64,000 bases of DNA from Photobacterium sp. GJ3 (GTDB lineage: Bacteria; Pseudomonadota; Gammaproteobacteria; Enterobacterales; Vibrionaceae). The notes under the pieces were generated by a model. It ran no database searches and was not told the origin of the DNA. It saw nothing but the letters and a program-made list of their open reading frames with translations. Shown one piece after another: positions 38,021-46,129 of this stretch (its first letter is position 1; each line of letters starts with the position of its first letter). The stretch is from NCBI RefSeq assembly GCF_018199995.1, contig NZ_CP073578.1, forward strand, positions 2,294,001 through 2,358,000, read 5' to 3'. The position numbers and the translations under genes were made by a program.

Positions 38021-38697
38021 AACCCAACTCCACAACCTGCAAATGTCGCGATGAAAATACTCAGTTTCGAATCCATCAACATCATGAGCAATATCATGAC
38101 GGCAACAGAGGCCAGCATCACAATCACCTTGTCCAGGCGATTCGCCAGTGACGACAATACAAAGATCATCATGGCCGTTAATGCATAACTCAAATCAATC
38201 GTGATGAATGATTCAAAGTAATACGCGGTCAGCGATCCCAGAAGTGCACCGAGTACCCAGAATAAATGGCAGGATGTATTGAACATCACAAAGTATTCAG
38301 GCGTTGTCTCGGGTTTATCAATGGAGGTGCTGTGATAAGCAAAAGACTCGTCCGTCAACCCATAGCCATAGAGCCATTTAAAGGATGGACTGAACCGGCG
38401 CTTTTCGAACTTCTCTGATAAATACAGAGACATCAGCATGTGTCTCAAATTAATCAGGAAAGTCGTTGAAACAATGGTCAGTACACTTGCTCCGCCGGTG
38501 ACCAGGGCAAGAAATGCAAATTGCGCCGCACCAGCGTACACAACCAAAGACATTACTGCGGGCACCCACAAGGGGAGCCCGCTATTAATGCACATTAACC
38601 CGAACACAAAAGAAACCGTAAAATAGCCAGCCACGATTGGGCTGGCATCCCGAAATGCACTGCGTTCCTTTCTTGTAAGCGTTAATTCTGGATTCAT
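38002..38697 (-). CDS. azlC: AzlC branched-chain amino acid exporter, large subunit
   Basis: 231-residue membrane protein of the AzlC/YgaZ family. Signatures are ASPIVAGYFTVSFVFGLMC, SLVVYAGAAQFAFLAL and FLINLRHMLMSLYLSE, with about six or seven membrane helices. It lies 8 bases after the GNAT gene. In this operon with an isoleucine-dioxygenase-like enzyme it most likely exports a hydroxylated amino acid (inference). Confidence 0.92.
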   Translation of the reverse strand: MNPELTLTRKERSAFRDASPIVAGYFTVSFVFGLMCINSGLPLWVPAVMSLVVYAGAAQFAFLALVTGGASVLTIVSTTFLINLRHMLMSLYLSEKFEKRRFSPSFKWLYGYGLTDESFAYHSTSIDKPETTPEYFVMFNTSCHLFWVLGALLGSLTAYYFESFITIDLSYALTAMMIFVLSSLANRLDKVIVMLASVAVMILLMMLMDSKLSIFIATFAGCGVGLCLKKR

Positions 38698-38705
38698 AAA
38701 CGCTC

Positions 38706-39188
38706 CTATATATCCATTTCAAGCGTGACTTCATCGCTTGTCTGGTTCAATCCCTGCTTCGTCCAGAATTGCAATCCCGCATCATTGTTTTTATGAACAA
38801 ACAGGAACATGCGATGAATGCCTTTTTGTCGCAGAACCGATTTCACATGCGAAACCAATTGACTGGCAATACCGAACTTCTGAAACATTGGATCGATGGC
38901 CAGATGATTAATCGTGGCACGGCTTCCCATCAAACCGCCCATCACCACACCCACAATTTCATCTTCTGCTTCAGCCAGAAACACAACCGACGTATGACTT
39001 TTCAAAATGTTTTGCGTTGTAGCCAGGTCCTGCCAGGGACAAAATGATACTTCGGGAAACTGATGAAAAAACTCAATAATGCCCGCCGCATCCGACTCAG
39101 TCGCCGCTCTCATTTTGATGTTATCCACGCTGACATAGTTCAGAATGTCCGGACTGTCGTTCAGCTGGACTCTATCGAACCGTGTCAT
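38706..39188 (-). CDS. GNAT family acetyltransferase of the azl operon
   Basis: 160 residues. GNAT motifs are IVGVVMGGLMG, INHLAIDPMFQKFGIASQLV (acetyl-CoA loop) and HKNNDAGLQFWTKQGL. The start overlaps the end of the dioxygenase gene by 17 bases, so they are co-translated. A likely task is N-acetylation of the hydroxylated amino acid, but the substrate is unproven. Confidence 0.87.
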   Translation of the reverse strand: MTRFDRVQLNDSPDILNYVSVDNIKMRAATESDAAGIIEFFHQFPEVSFCPWQDLATTQNILKSHTSVVFLAEAEDEIVGVVMGGLMGSRATINHLAIDPMFQKFGIASQLVSHVKSVLRQKGIHRMFLFVHKNNDAGLQFWTKQGLNQTSDEVTLEMDI

Positions 39189-39918
39189 ATTCAGATCCCG
39201 GTAAAGAAAATGAGATCGCGATAATTTGTCGGTAGCCCCCGGTTTCCGGATCGACCGTTCTGGCGGGAGTCACGTAGTGAAACATTTCCCGGTCAAAAAA
39301 GAAGGTGGTATCCAGAATGTCGGTGTATTGCACGGTGATCAGCTCATTTTTATCGGCATCATAGAGTTTGCTGTGCGCACCTTCGACATTCTCTCTGCCC
39401 CAAAAATGAACGGCGCTGTACGGATAGCCGTCACTGTGGATACCTTCCGGGGTGATTTCGGTTTCTTTGCCAGCTTCAATTTCGATTCGGATCTGGTGAA
39501 TCTGACATTGCCAGACTCGGTCCCGAAACTCTTCCGGCAGGGTTTTCGCGTAAACTTCAAAATCCTGCTGAATCAAAGAGCGCAGCACGGGTGAATGAAG
39601 GACTTCTTCACCAAAGTCTTCGAAATGACGCTCTTTACCACCGACATAAGCGTTCATTTCTTCCGACTGAAAGTAAGGACGATGTTCTAACGGGCTCAGC
39701 TCATTGGTCGCAGGGTTATAGTTAAAATCACTGTAGCGACGATAGCGGCTGGCCTTCCCTTCGTTGCCGAAGTAGATGTCGCCCCCCATCCTCTCCCATG
39801 ACTTTGTCAGTGAAAAAAAGTCATCAAAATTGCCTGATAAAACAAAGTCACTTCCTTTCACAAACGAGAACTTTTGATCCCTCAGTTCTGCAGTGACATC
39901 CTTGTTTAAACGAATCAT
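39172..39918 (-). CDS. 2-oxoglutarate/Fe(II) dioxygenase, L-isoleucine hydroxylase-like
   Basis: 248 residues of the 2OG-Fe dioxygenase family that includes Bacillus L-isoleucine 4-hydroxylase (IDO). The facial triad appears as H-S-D in PEGIHSDGYPYSAVHFWGR and a distal H in DREMFHYVTPA. The 2-oxoglutarate arginine is probably in GGYRQIIAISF. Family members hydroxylate free aliphatic amino acids. It is first in an operon with GNAT and the AzlCD exporter, which supports a free amino acid substrate. Exact substrate and position are unknown. Confidence 0.87.
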   Translation of the reverse strand: MIRLNKDVTAELRDQKFSFVKGSDFVLSGNFDDFFSLTKSWERMGGDIYFGNEGKASRYRRYSDFNYNPATNELSPLEHRPYFQSEEMNAYVGGKERHFEDFGEEVLHSPVLRSLIQQDFEVYAKTLPEEFRDRVWQCQIHQIRIEIEAGKETEITPEGIHSDGYPYSAVHFWGRENVEGAHSKLYDADKNELITVQYTDILDTTFFFDREMFHYVTPARTVDPETGGYRQIIAISFSLPGSEYDTVR

Positions 39919-40150
39919 TCTAGCCTCAAACGTTGTTATATGTTCTGTTAGTCAGGAAAGGTTACTGATACTTTCATTAATCAGGTAACGCATTTTTTTA
40001 AGATGGTTTAAGTTTTTTTTAAAGCAGATTTCAAAACGCTCAATAACACACCACAAAGCTCAATAAACACACAGCTGTATTACCCTAAAAGAGCTCCTTT
40101 TTGATCCAGCCGGGACCTGTACCCGGCTTCGATTCAGAGGGAACATGATT

Positions 40151-40336
40151 TCAGTCATCTTCTTTTTTCATGAATGCAACATCGACAGACCTCAAGAAAA
40201 GATGATGGCGTTTATTCAATCGTCGCATCAGCACACAAAGAATCACGCAGGGAATGAAGACAATCGGACGTGGCATGATGACAGACAATACCAGAGAGAA
40301 TAAAAACAGAGACACAATTACGACCACTTCCGTCAA
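40151..40336 (-). CDS. Possible small membrane protein, 61 residues
   Basis: Frame with a hydrophobic stretch (MTEVVVIVSLFLFSLVLSVI, continuing to about residue 37) and a basic/acidic tail. No clear ribosome binding site and no family. A hairpin AGCCGGG/CCCGGCT lies downstream at 40108-40128. Coding is possible but not certain. Confidence 0.4.
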   Translation of the reverse strand: MTEVVVIVSLFLFSLVLSVIMPRPIVFIPCVILCVLMRRLNKRHHLFLRSVDVAFMKKEDD

Positions 40337-40852
40337 ATAAATGGCAATTCACCTCTAACGAAAATAAAACCTCAACTCTCAATCAGAACATTCAAATATA
40401 GCAATCAATAAAATACCGTTCATTACTCAATCACACGGTTTATTTAAAATTCAGAATATGCTGAATTTTATCTGCTTGTAAATAAATCAACGCTGAAGAA
40501 CCCCTGCCAATAGGGCGTTTCAAATGGAAAAGTTAATTCTCAAAGAAAACAAACGGAAGTGATAAAAATATACGTAGACTTTAAACACTTGTTTTGCTAG
40601 CTTCATCATCATAATAAAACATAAATCACTACTTCTTTATCACTAGAGCGTAGGATGATTCGAATATTTATTCGTTATCGGCTTGCGAAACTATTGGTAT
40701 TCATGCGTCATTCATTGGGCGTCAAAGAAGAGGAGTATATTAGTTGATAATAAATTAGTTATCAGCCGATATATTCACCTGTATCCGACATTGTTGGATA
40801 TGAAGAGGGAACCTGAGCAAACCTGTTCCTCCTTTTTTATAAGGAAATCTCT
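40337..40852. other. AT-rich intergenic region
   Basis: About 515 bases. It should hold the promoter of the 40853 gene. No gene was supported; a 30-codon frame at 40654-40746 has only a poor ribosome binding site. Confidence 0.5.
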
Positions 40853-41719
40853 ATGAAAAAGAACAAACTTTTTGCACTCGCTGCATTACCACTTTTAGGG
40901 ATGTCATCTTTCGCCAATGCGACACTATATGGTGATTGCATTGCATCGGGTGATCCACTGGTTGATGCCAAGTTTGGTGGTTCTTACACCAAAGACGTGG
41001 ACGATTCCTCTCAAAAACTTGCGGCTTCAACGCTGAAAGGTTTCCTGAATGTTCAGGGTCGCAACAGCTGCCTGCGGGTTGAAGGGGTTGCGGGCATTGA
41101 CGGTCATCTGCTGAATAACGACATTGAGGTGGCTTCTGTCAAAGCTGGTGCAACAGCAACCAACGAAGCACAGTTCGGCGTGGATGGCCATGTGAATGTC
41201 ATGGGCACGGACATCATTTCTCAGGAATACACGCTGTCGACTGAAGACGGTGCACCTCTGAAAAAAGATCTGCCGATTCTGCCGATTCCGGACTTAGGTC
41301 TGTATGCCGGTATTCCGCTGGGTCCAGTGATCCTCGACGTGGGTGTTGGAGTAAGAACCAAGCTGAACGTCGCGCTGGAAGCCGGTTATGACAATCTGGA
41401 GCTGACAGCAAAAGCAGTCCCGAATGCGGACGTGAAAGGATTTGCCGAAGCTTCTGCCCGTATCCTGTTGAATAAAATCTCTCTGGGTGGCGAAGTGGAT
41501 GTGATCTCGGATGATCTGGCATTCTCCACTTACGCGCGCTGGGAAGCGGCACAAAACGGATTCGGATTTGGGTACGGCATCAAGAACACTGCAAATCTGG
41601 CCGGTGGTAATATCTACGGCTCCGTCAACGACAAGTACAAGCTGACGATTTACGAATGGCCTGGCTATACCTTTGAGAAAACACTTGCTGAAGGCAGTAC
41701 CTTCCTGCCAGTGAAATAA
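40853..41719 (+). CDS. Exported protein of unknown function, 288 residues
   Basis: Signal peptide MKKNKLFALAALPLLGMSSFANA with a strong AAGGAAAT site upstream. The mature part has two cysteines (C29, about C63), many alternating hydrophobic strands and a Gly/Ala/Val-rich middle (PLGPVILDVGVGVRTKLNVALEAG). It looks like a beta-rich secreted or periplasmic protein, without a porin C-terminal Phe. I do not know the family. The next gene follows after a hairpin and may be its partner. Confidence 0.75.
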   Translation: MKKNKLFALAALPLLGMSSFANATLYGDCIASGDPLVDAKFGGSYTKDVDDSSQKLAASTLKGFLNVQGRNSCLRVEGVAGIDGHLLNNDIEVASVKAGATATNEAQFGVDGHVNVMGTDIISQEYTLSTEDGAPLKKDLPILPIPDLGLYAGIPLGPVILDVGVGVRTKLNVALEAGYDNLELTAKAVPNADVKGFAEASARILLNKISLGGEVDVISDDLAFSTYARWEAAQNGFGFGYGIKNTANLAGGNIYGSVNDKYKLTIYEWPGYTFEKTLAEGSTFLPVK

Positions 41720-41739
41720 TCTCAGGGTTCCCCTTCACT

Positions 41740-41760
41740 CCCCGCACCTCTGGTGCGGGG
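41740..41760. terminator. Perfect hairpin between the two exported-protein genes
   Basis: 9-bp stem CCCCGCACC, loop TCT, GGTGCGGGG. No T run follows; it can act as attenuator or processing site, lowering expression of the downstream gene. It overlaps an upstream in-frame ATG (41753), an argument for the later start. Confidence 0.65.
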
Positions 41761-41773
41761 AGCTCCATTTGTC

Positions 41774-43753
41774 ATGAGTCAAAATGCTATGAAGAACAAG
41801 TTCCTAATCCTGACGCTGATCGTCTGTGCTGTCGCCGGTGCTGCCTTCTATTCATGGATGTCACCCGACGATGTCTCCGGCACGCCTCAGACGGCCGCTG
41901 CGCTGTCGACAGAAAACCAGGCCACGTCATCTCCACAGGATCCGATGCCAGCCGGAATTCAGGTGCCCCCTGTCCTACCGTTATCGCAAAAAAAACGACC
42001 GGGACAAGATTACAGCAAACTCAGCTACGCAATGCTCTATCAGGGTGACATTGCTTTTTCTGCCCCCGGCACACAAATCGAACAGACCATCCACTTTTCA
42101 GTGGCAGGTCAGCTGGTTCAGTACCGGCAAATTCAGGACACCGGCATTTACCACCTGCTCCGGATGACCGCCCCTGAAGTTTCGGCCACCATTGGTCAGC
42201 AACCGAATCCGGAAATTGTCGCTGCGGTGAAATCGCAAATGCAAACAGGGATAGAGATGCTGACAACGCCAGAAGGCGAAATTCTGGAAGTTTATCTGTC
42301 AGAGCCCCACTCAACGCTGAAATCAATGGAAACCGTCGCTTTCCTGATGCAAAACATTGTGCCAGAGTCCATCAGCGCCCCTGAGCAATGGCAACGTTCT
42401 GAGCAGGATTACAACGGTGAGTTCACCGCATTTTACAGCCTGAAAAAAGACGACACAGGCAGTGCCGACGTATACCAGTTATTCAAACAGCGTGAACTGG
42501 AAAAGGCCCTGTATGATCAGGCCCGGGGACTGGAGAGAAAACTGACAGCAAGCTATACCTTCAGCCATGAGGCCAGTTGGAATCAGGCCCACCGCTTCCT
42601 CAATTCCCTGTCGGTGGATGAAGAAGTCCGCCATCAAATGAACAATGTGCCGCTGGCCAGCAGCTGGAACCAGCTCACACTGACGCTGAGCGAATGGTCC
42701 CCTCAGGTGAGTGCCGAAGATCTGGCGCTGATTCAGCAGGTGCAGGCGCAACGCAGCATTCAATTATCTGCTGCAGAGGTATTTCAGTCGGCCACGGGCA
42801 ACCGTACGGCACGCGACGGCAGTGTCATGAATGCTGACGATGCGAATGCAGAGACCGAAGCTGACGCACAGACGAACCGGGTGTCTGCTGAAGCCGCTTA
42901 TCAGGAAATCCAAGCCTTATATGATGAAATGCTGGCTCTGGATGGCCTGGAACGCGTGAAGGCAGAAAATCAGCTCAGTACACTGTTGCAGGATTTTGCC
43001 CGTACCTATCCGGACCAACTGGATTTAGTGACCGATGATCTCAAGCAGTTCAGTCCGCAGGAACCGGGATTCAGTCTGTATCTGAGTGCGCTGAGTACCG
43101 TCTCCAGCCGTCCGGCCCAGGATGCGATGCTGACAACGCTGAATGCAAGGATGAATGAAAATCAGGCTGCGGCCTCGATCATGGCAGCCTTAGCGCTTTC
43201 GCCTCAGGGGAATACCCTCACCTTCGAGCGCTTCTCCAATATGGTTGATCGCAGTCCGCTGTCTGACAATCTGTCGGCGAACGTCGATCTGGCGAAAAGT
43301 GCCATGGTACAACGCATGGGTGTTGAAGATACGGCAACCGCAGATCAGTATGTCGCTTCACAATTGCAAAAGCTCAAAGCTTCCGATGATGCGTCCGCCA
43401 CAATGCATCAGCTGACCGTCCTGGGGAACATGGGCCAGTACCTGAGCTTTTCGGATCTGCAGCAATACACTGAGCAGCCCAACGAGACGATCCGCCAGCA
43501 AGCCACGCACGCTCTGCGCTTTGTGCCGGGGAATGACGCAACCAGCTACCTGATGGATACACTGAAGGATGGTGGCAACAGCGCTACGCGCGAAGTCGCC
43601 GCGAACTCACTCAGTTACCGCTCTCTGGATAACGGTACACTGGCTCAGATCCAGCAGCAGATTGACGTAGAACAGAATCAGCAGATTAAAGAAAGACTGC
43701 AAGGGATCGTGGATAAATACGCCACGCCGGAGATTGCTCAGCAATCACATTGA
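41774..43753 (+). CDS. Membrane-anchored HEAT-repeat protein, possible lipid-transfer type
   Basis: About 659 residues from ATG 41774. An N-terminal anchor or signal (KNKFLILTLIVCAVAGAAFY) is followed by a Thr/Pro-rich linker. A beta-rich domain (about 70-270) holds KLSYAMLYQGDIAF and FSVAGQLVQYRQIQ. The long helical C-terminal half ends with HEAT-like repeats (NETIRQQATHALRFVPG, NSATREVAANSLSYR). A beta sheet followed by a helical repeat array recalls vitellogenin/MTP-type lipid transfer proteins; this is only pattern likeness. It is paired with the upstream secreted protein. Confidence 0.7.
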   Translation: MSQNAMKNKFLILTLIVCAVAGAAFYSWMSPDDVSGTPQTAAALSTENQATSSPQDPMPAGIQVPPVLPLSQKKRPGQDYSKLSYAMLYQGDIAFSAPGTQIEQTIHFSVAGQLVQYRQIQDTGIYHLLRMTAPEVSATIGQQPNPEIVAAVKSQMQTGIEMLTTPEGEILEVYLSEPHSTLKSMETVAFLMQNIVPESISAPEQWQRSEQDYNGEFTAFYSLKKDDTGSADVYQLFKQRELEKALYDQARGLERKLTASYTFSHEASWNQAHRFLNSLSVDEEVRHQMNNVPLASSWNQLTLTLSEWSPQVSAEDLALIQQVQAQRSIQLSAAEVFQSATGNRTARDGSVMNADDANAETEADAQTNRVSAEAAYQEIQALYDEMLALDGLERVKAENQLSTLLQDFARTYPDQLDLVTDDLKQFSPQEPGFSLYLSALSTVSSRPAQDAMLTTLNARMNENQAAASIMAALALSPQGNTLTFERFSNMVDRSPLSDNLSANVDLAKSAMVQRMGVEDTATADQYVASQLQKLKASDDASATMHQLTVLGNMGQYLSFSDLQQYTEQPNETIRQQATHALRFVPGNDATSYLMDTLKDGGNSATREVAANSLSYRSLDNGTLAQIQQQIDVEQNQQIKERLQGIVDKYATPEIAQQSH

Positions 43754-43780
43754 CTGGGATTGAATCTCTGCAAAGACCTG

Positions 43781-43825
43781 TGCCAGACAATCGGGAGAAC
43801 CCTGCTTCCGCTTGATTGTCTGGCA
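43781..43825. terminator. Bidirectional terminator, HEAT protein / histidine kinase
   Basis: 12-bp perfect stem TGCCAGACAATC / GATTGTCTGGCA with a 21-base loop, between convergent genes. Confidence 0.75.
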
Positions 43826-43829
43826 TCAC

Positions 43830-45320
43830 TCAGACTTCCGGCACCAATGGCAGCCCTTCAGGCATACGTTTTGGGATCCGGATGCTCACCGTCAGTGCCA
43901 TCGGCTGCGACTGGGTAAACTGCAAGGCATAGGCATTCTGGCGGCATAAGTTCTCAATAATGGATAATCCCAGCCCAAACCGCTCATTGCTGGTCCGCGA
44001 CGCATCTAACTGAAACAGTGGCCGGGTCAGGTGCTGCAGCTCTGCCGGTGTCATCCCATGATTCAGATGATTTGTCACTGCCAGTTGATATCCCTGCGCT
44101 GTCCTCACCCACTGCATTTCAACCTCACTACCGTCCGGGCTGTAATACATTGCATTATCAATCAGGTTCGTCAGGATGGTTTCTAAACTGAACCGATCGG
44201 CCAGACAAGGCTCAGTCTCCTCACACTTCACTTGCAGTCGCTGCTCGATATCCGGGTATTTAAAGGCCAGATCCTGTTTCACCTGAGCAAAGAGATGGCA
44301 CATCGCCAAGGGCTCTAAGCTGACATTTAATGCTGCTGACGAGGTCCGTTGCAGTAACAGTAAGTTTTCGACGATTTTCTTCATCCGTTTCGAGATATTC
44401 AGCATATCCTGCGAATAGGTTTTACTGATGCGCTCATCTTGCGGAAAGCGGAGATACACTTCACTTAAAGCGATCATTTCTGCCAGTGGTGTTTTCAGCT
44501 CATGGGCAATATCACCGGAAAGCCGTTTTTCATTCTGGATCAACGCCCGGTTGCTTTGAATGAATGCATTGATTTCGCGCCGAATCGGCTCAATTTCTTC
44601 GACCGTTTTCACAGGTTCGGCAAACTGCGCTGCTTGCTGATGGCCCTGTTCCTGCTGGCGGAAGTTTTTCAAATCTTCATTTAACTGCTCAAGCGGCTGC
44701 AACCCTCGCAGGATCAGGTGGACAGTGATGAAGCGCATCACAACAATGGCCAGCAGGAAGCAACCAATCAGCAATCCATCGACAATCCACAACAAACGGT
44801 TTAACCCTTGTGCTGACTCATAGATAGTCAGCGACAGCGGAATCAGCGTATTCGTGTTACTTTTCGGTGAAAAATAAGAGATTGACGCACGCCCAAGGTT
44901 CCCATTGGGCATCGTCACCGAGACCACTTTATCGGTCCCCAGCGGGATCTCTTCTTTCACCAGCTCCTGCTCAGGATACGCCGACAGGGTGGCTGAGCGT
45001 TGAATGCTATGCCCATCTCTCCAGAACTGAAAAAAATGCGGATCATCCTGATTTTGGTATTGCGGTAAAAAATCATAATCCAGATCGAAAACGACCTGAC
45101 CGTCAACAATGGTGACCTGCGACTTGAGATAATTGGCCTTGTTGATCATCGACTGCTCAAACTGTGACTCCACCCAACCATCCAGCCAGAGATCAACCGT
45201 CAGAAATACGATGAACAAAATCGTGCCGACAACCAGCGAAACGGAATTCACCAGATTTTTCTGAATTGACACTGTTGAACGGCTTTTCAGCCTGGCCCGA
45301 AGGGATGTAAACCAAGTCAT
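43830..45320 (-). CDS. Sensor histidine kinase (PmrB/QseC-like position)
   Basis: 496 residues from ATG 45320 (GGGAG upstream). It has a first membrane segment about residues 25-50, a periplasmic sensor of about 130 residues and a second membrane segment near 185-205. The HisKA domain has phospho-His in LSGDIAHELKTPLAEM, followed by N box LIDNAMYYSP and G box FGLGLSIIENL. It is the third gene of a phosphoethanolamine transferase - regulator - kinase operon, the pmrCAB order. The stimulus is unknown. Confidence 0.9.
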   Translation of the reverse strand: MTWFTSLRARLKSRSTVSIQKNLVNSVSLVVGTILFIVFLTVDLWLDGWVESQFEQSMINKANYLKSQVTIVDGQVVFDLDYDFLPQYQNQDDPHFFQFWRDGHSIQRSATLSAYPEQELVKEEIPLGTDKVVSVTMPNGNLGRASISYFSPKSNTNTLIPLSLTIYESAQGLNRLLWIVDGLLIGCFLLAIVVMRFITVHLILRGLQPLEQLNEDLKNFRQQEQGHQQAAQFAEPVKTVEEIEPIRREINAFIQSNRALIQNEKRLSGDIAHELKTPLAEMIALSEVYLRFPQDERISKTYSQDMLNISKRMKKIVENLLLLQRTSSAALNVSLEPLAMCHLFAQVKQDLAFKYPDIEQRLQVKCEETEPCLADRFSLETILTNLIDNAMYYSPDGSEVEMQWVRTAQGYQLAVTNHLNHGMTPAELQHLTRPLFQLDASRTSNERFGLGLSIIENLCRQNAYALQFTQSQPMALTVSIRIPKRMPEGLPLVPEV

Positions 45321-45338
45321 GTTGTCTCCCATCATCAA

Positions 45339-46010
45339 CTACAGCTGGGCCACATAGCCAAATCCACGCTTATTTTTGACCGGCAGGTTCCCTGACAAAG
45401 CACGGACTTTCCTGCGGATCGATGAAATATGAGCCTCGATCGTATTTTTCGACAAATGATCAAAATGACCGACAACGGCCTCGCTGATTTGCTCCACATT
45501 CACCACCCGGTTGGGTGAACTGAACAGACACTGCAGAATCTTGAATTCATTCGGAGTCAGATCAATCGAATGTGCCTGATAAGAAAACGTTTTTTCGACC
45601 CGGTTGAGACAGAACTCCCCCAAACGCAAACACGGGTCCGCTTGCTCAACGTTACCACGGCGCATCACAGCCAGCACCCGCGCATGCAGTTCATCAAAAG
45701 AAAAGGGTTTCGTCAGATAGTCATCTGCACCCTTCATCAGCCCGTCAACCCGATCGACCGTCTCGTTCTTTGCCGAAAGAATCAGCACCCGGGCAGCATT
45801 TTTTTGCTGGCGTAATGTGTGTAGGATCTCCATCCCGCTCACACTGGGCAGCATCAGATCCAGAATAATCAGATCGTAAGCGTTGTTCAGGGCCATACTC
45901 AGTCCCAGGGAACCATCTCCAGTATCGTCTGTGGTAAACCCGAGATGGTTCAGGCCCACAACCAAACTGCGTCGTAAGGGTTCGGAATCTTCAATAATCA
46001 ATAAATTCAT
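45339..46010 (-). CDS. OmpR-family response regulator (PmrA/QseB-like)
   Basis: 223 residues from ATG 46010 (MNLLIIEDSEPLRRSL). Receiver domain with acidic pair E7/D8, phospho-Asp in YDLIILDLMLPSVSG, Lys in LTKPF; C-terminal winged helix with VEQISEAVVGHFDHLSKNTIEAHISSIRRK. It likely controls its own operon, including the phosphoethanolamine transferase gene 120 bases upstream. Confidence 0.92.
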   Translation of the reverse strand: MNLLIIEDSEPLRRSLVVGLNHLGFTTDDTGDGSLGLSMALNNAYDLIILDLMLPSVSGMEILHTLRQQKNAARVLILSAKNETVDRVDGLMKGADDYLTKPFSFDELHARVLAVMRRGNVEQADPCLRLGEFCLNRVEKTFSYQAHSIDLTPNEFKILQCLFSSPNRVVNVEQISEAVVGHFDHLSKNTIEAHISSIRRKVRALSGNLPVKNKRGFGYVAQL

Positions 46011-46129
46011 GTCATCGCCAGAAAAAGAACGCTGAGAAATAGCATACGCCAGTTTGAGTGAAAGCCCTGAACATTGTTCATCAACATCGCTGGCAAAAAA
46101 TACGCACACAACCCGAAGCCGGACAACAT

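Noticed and set aside
40654..40746. 30-codon frame starting MIRIFIRYRLAK
   Set aside because: Poor ribosome binding site spacing and no other support.
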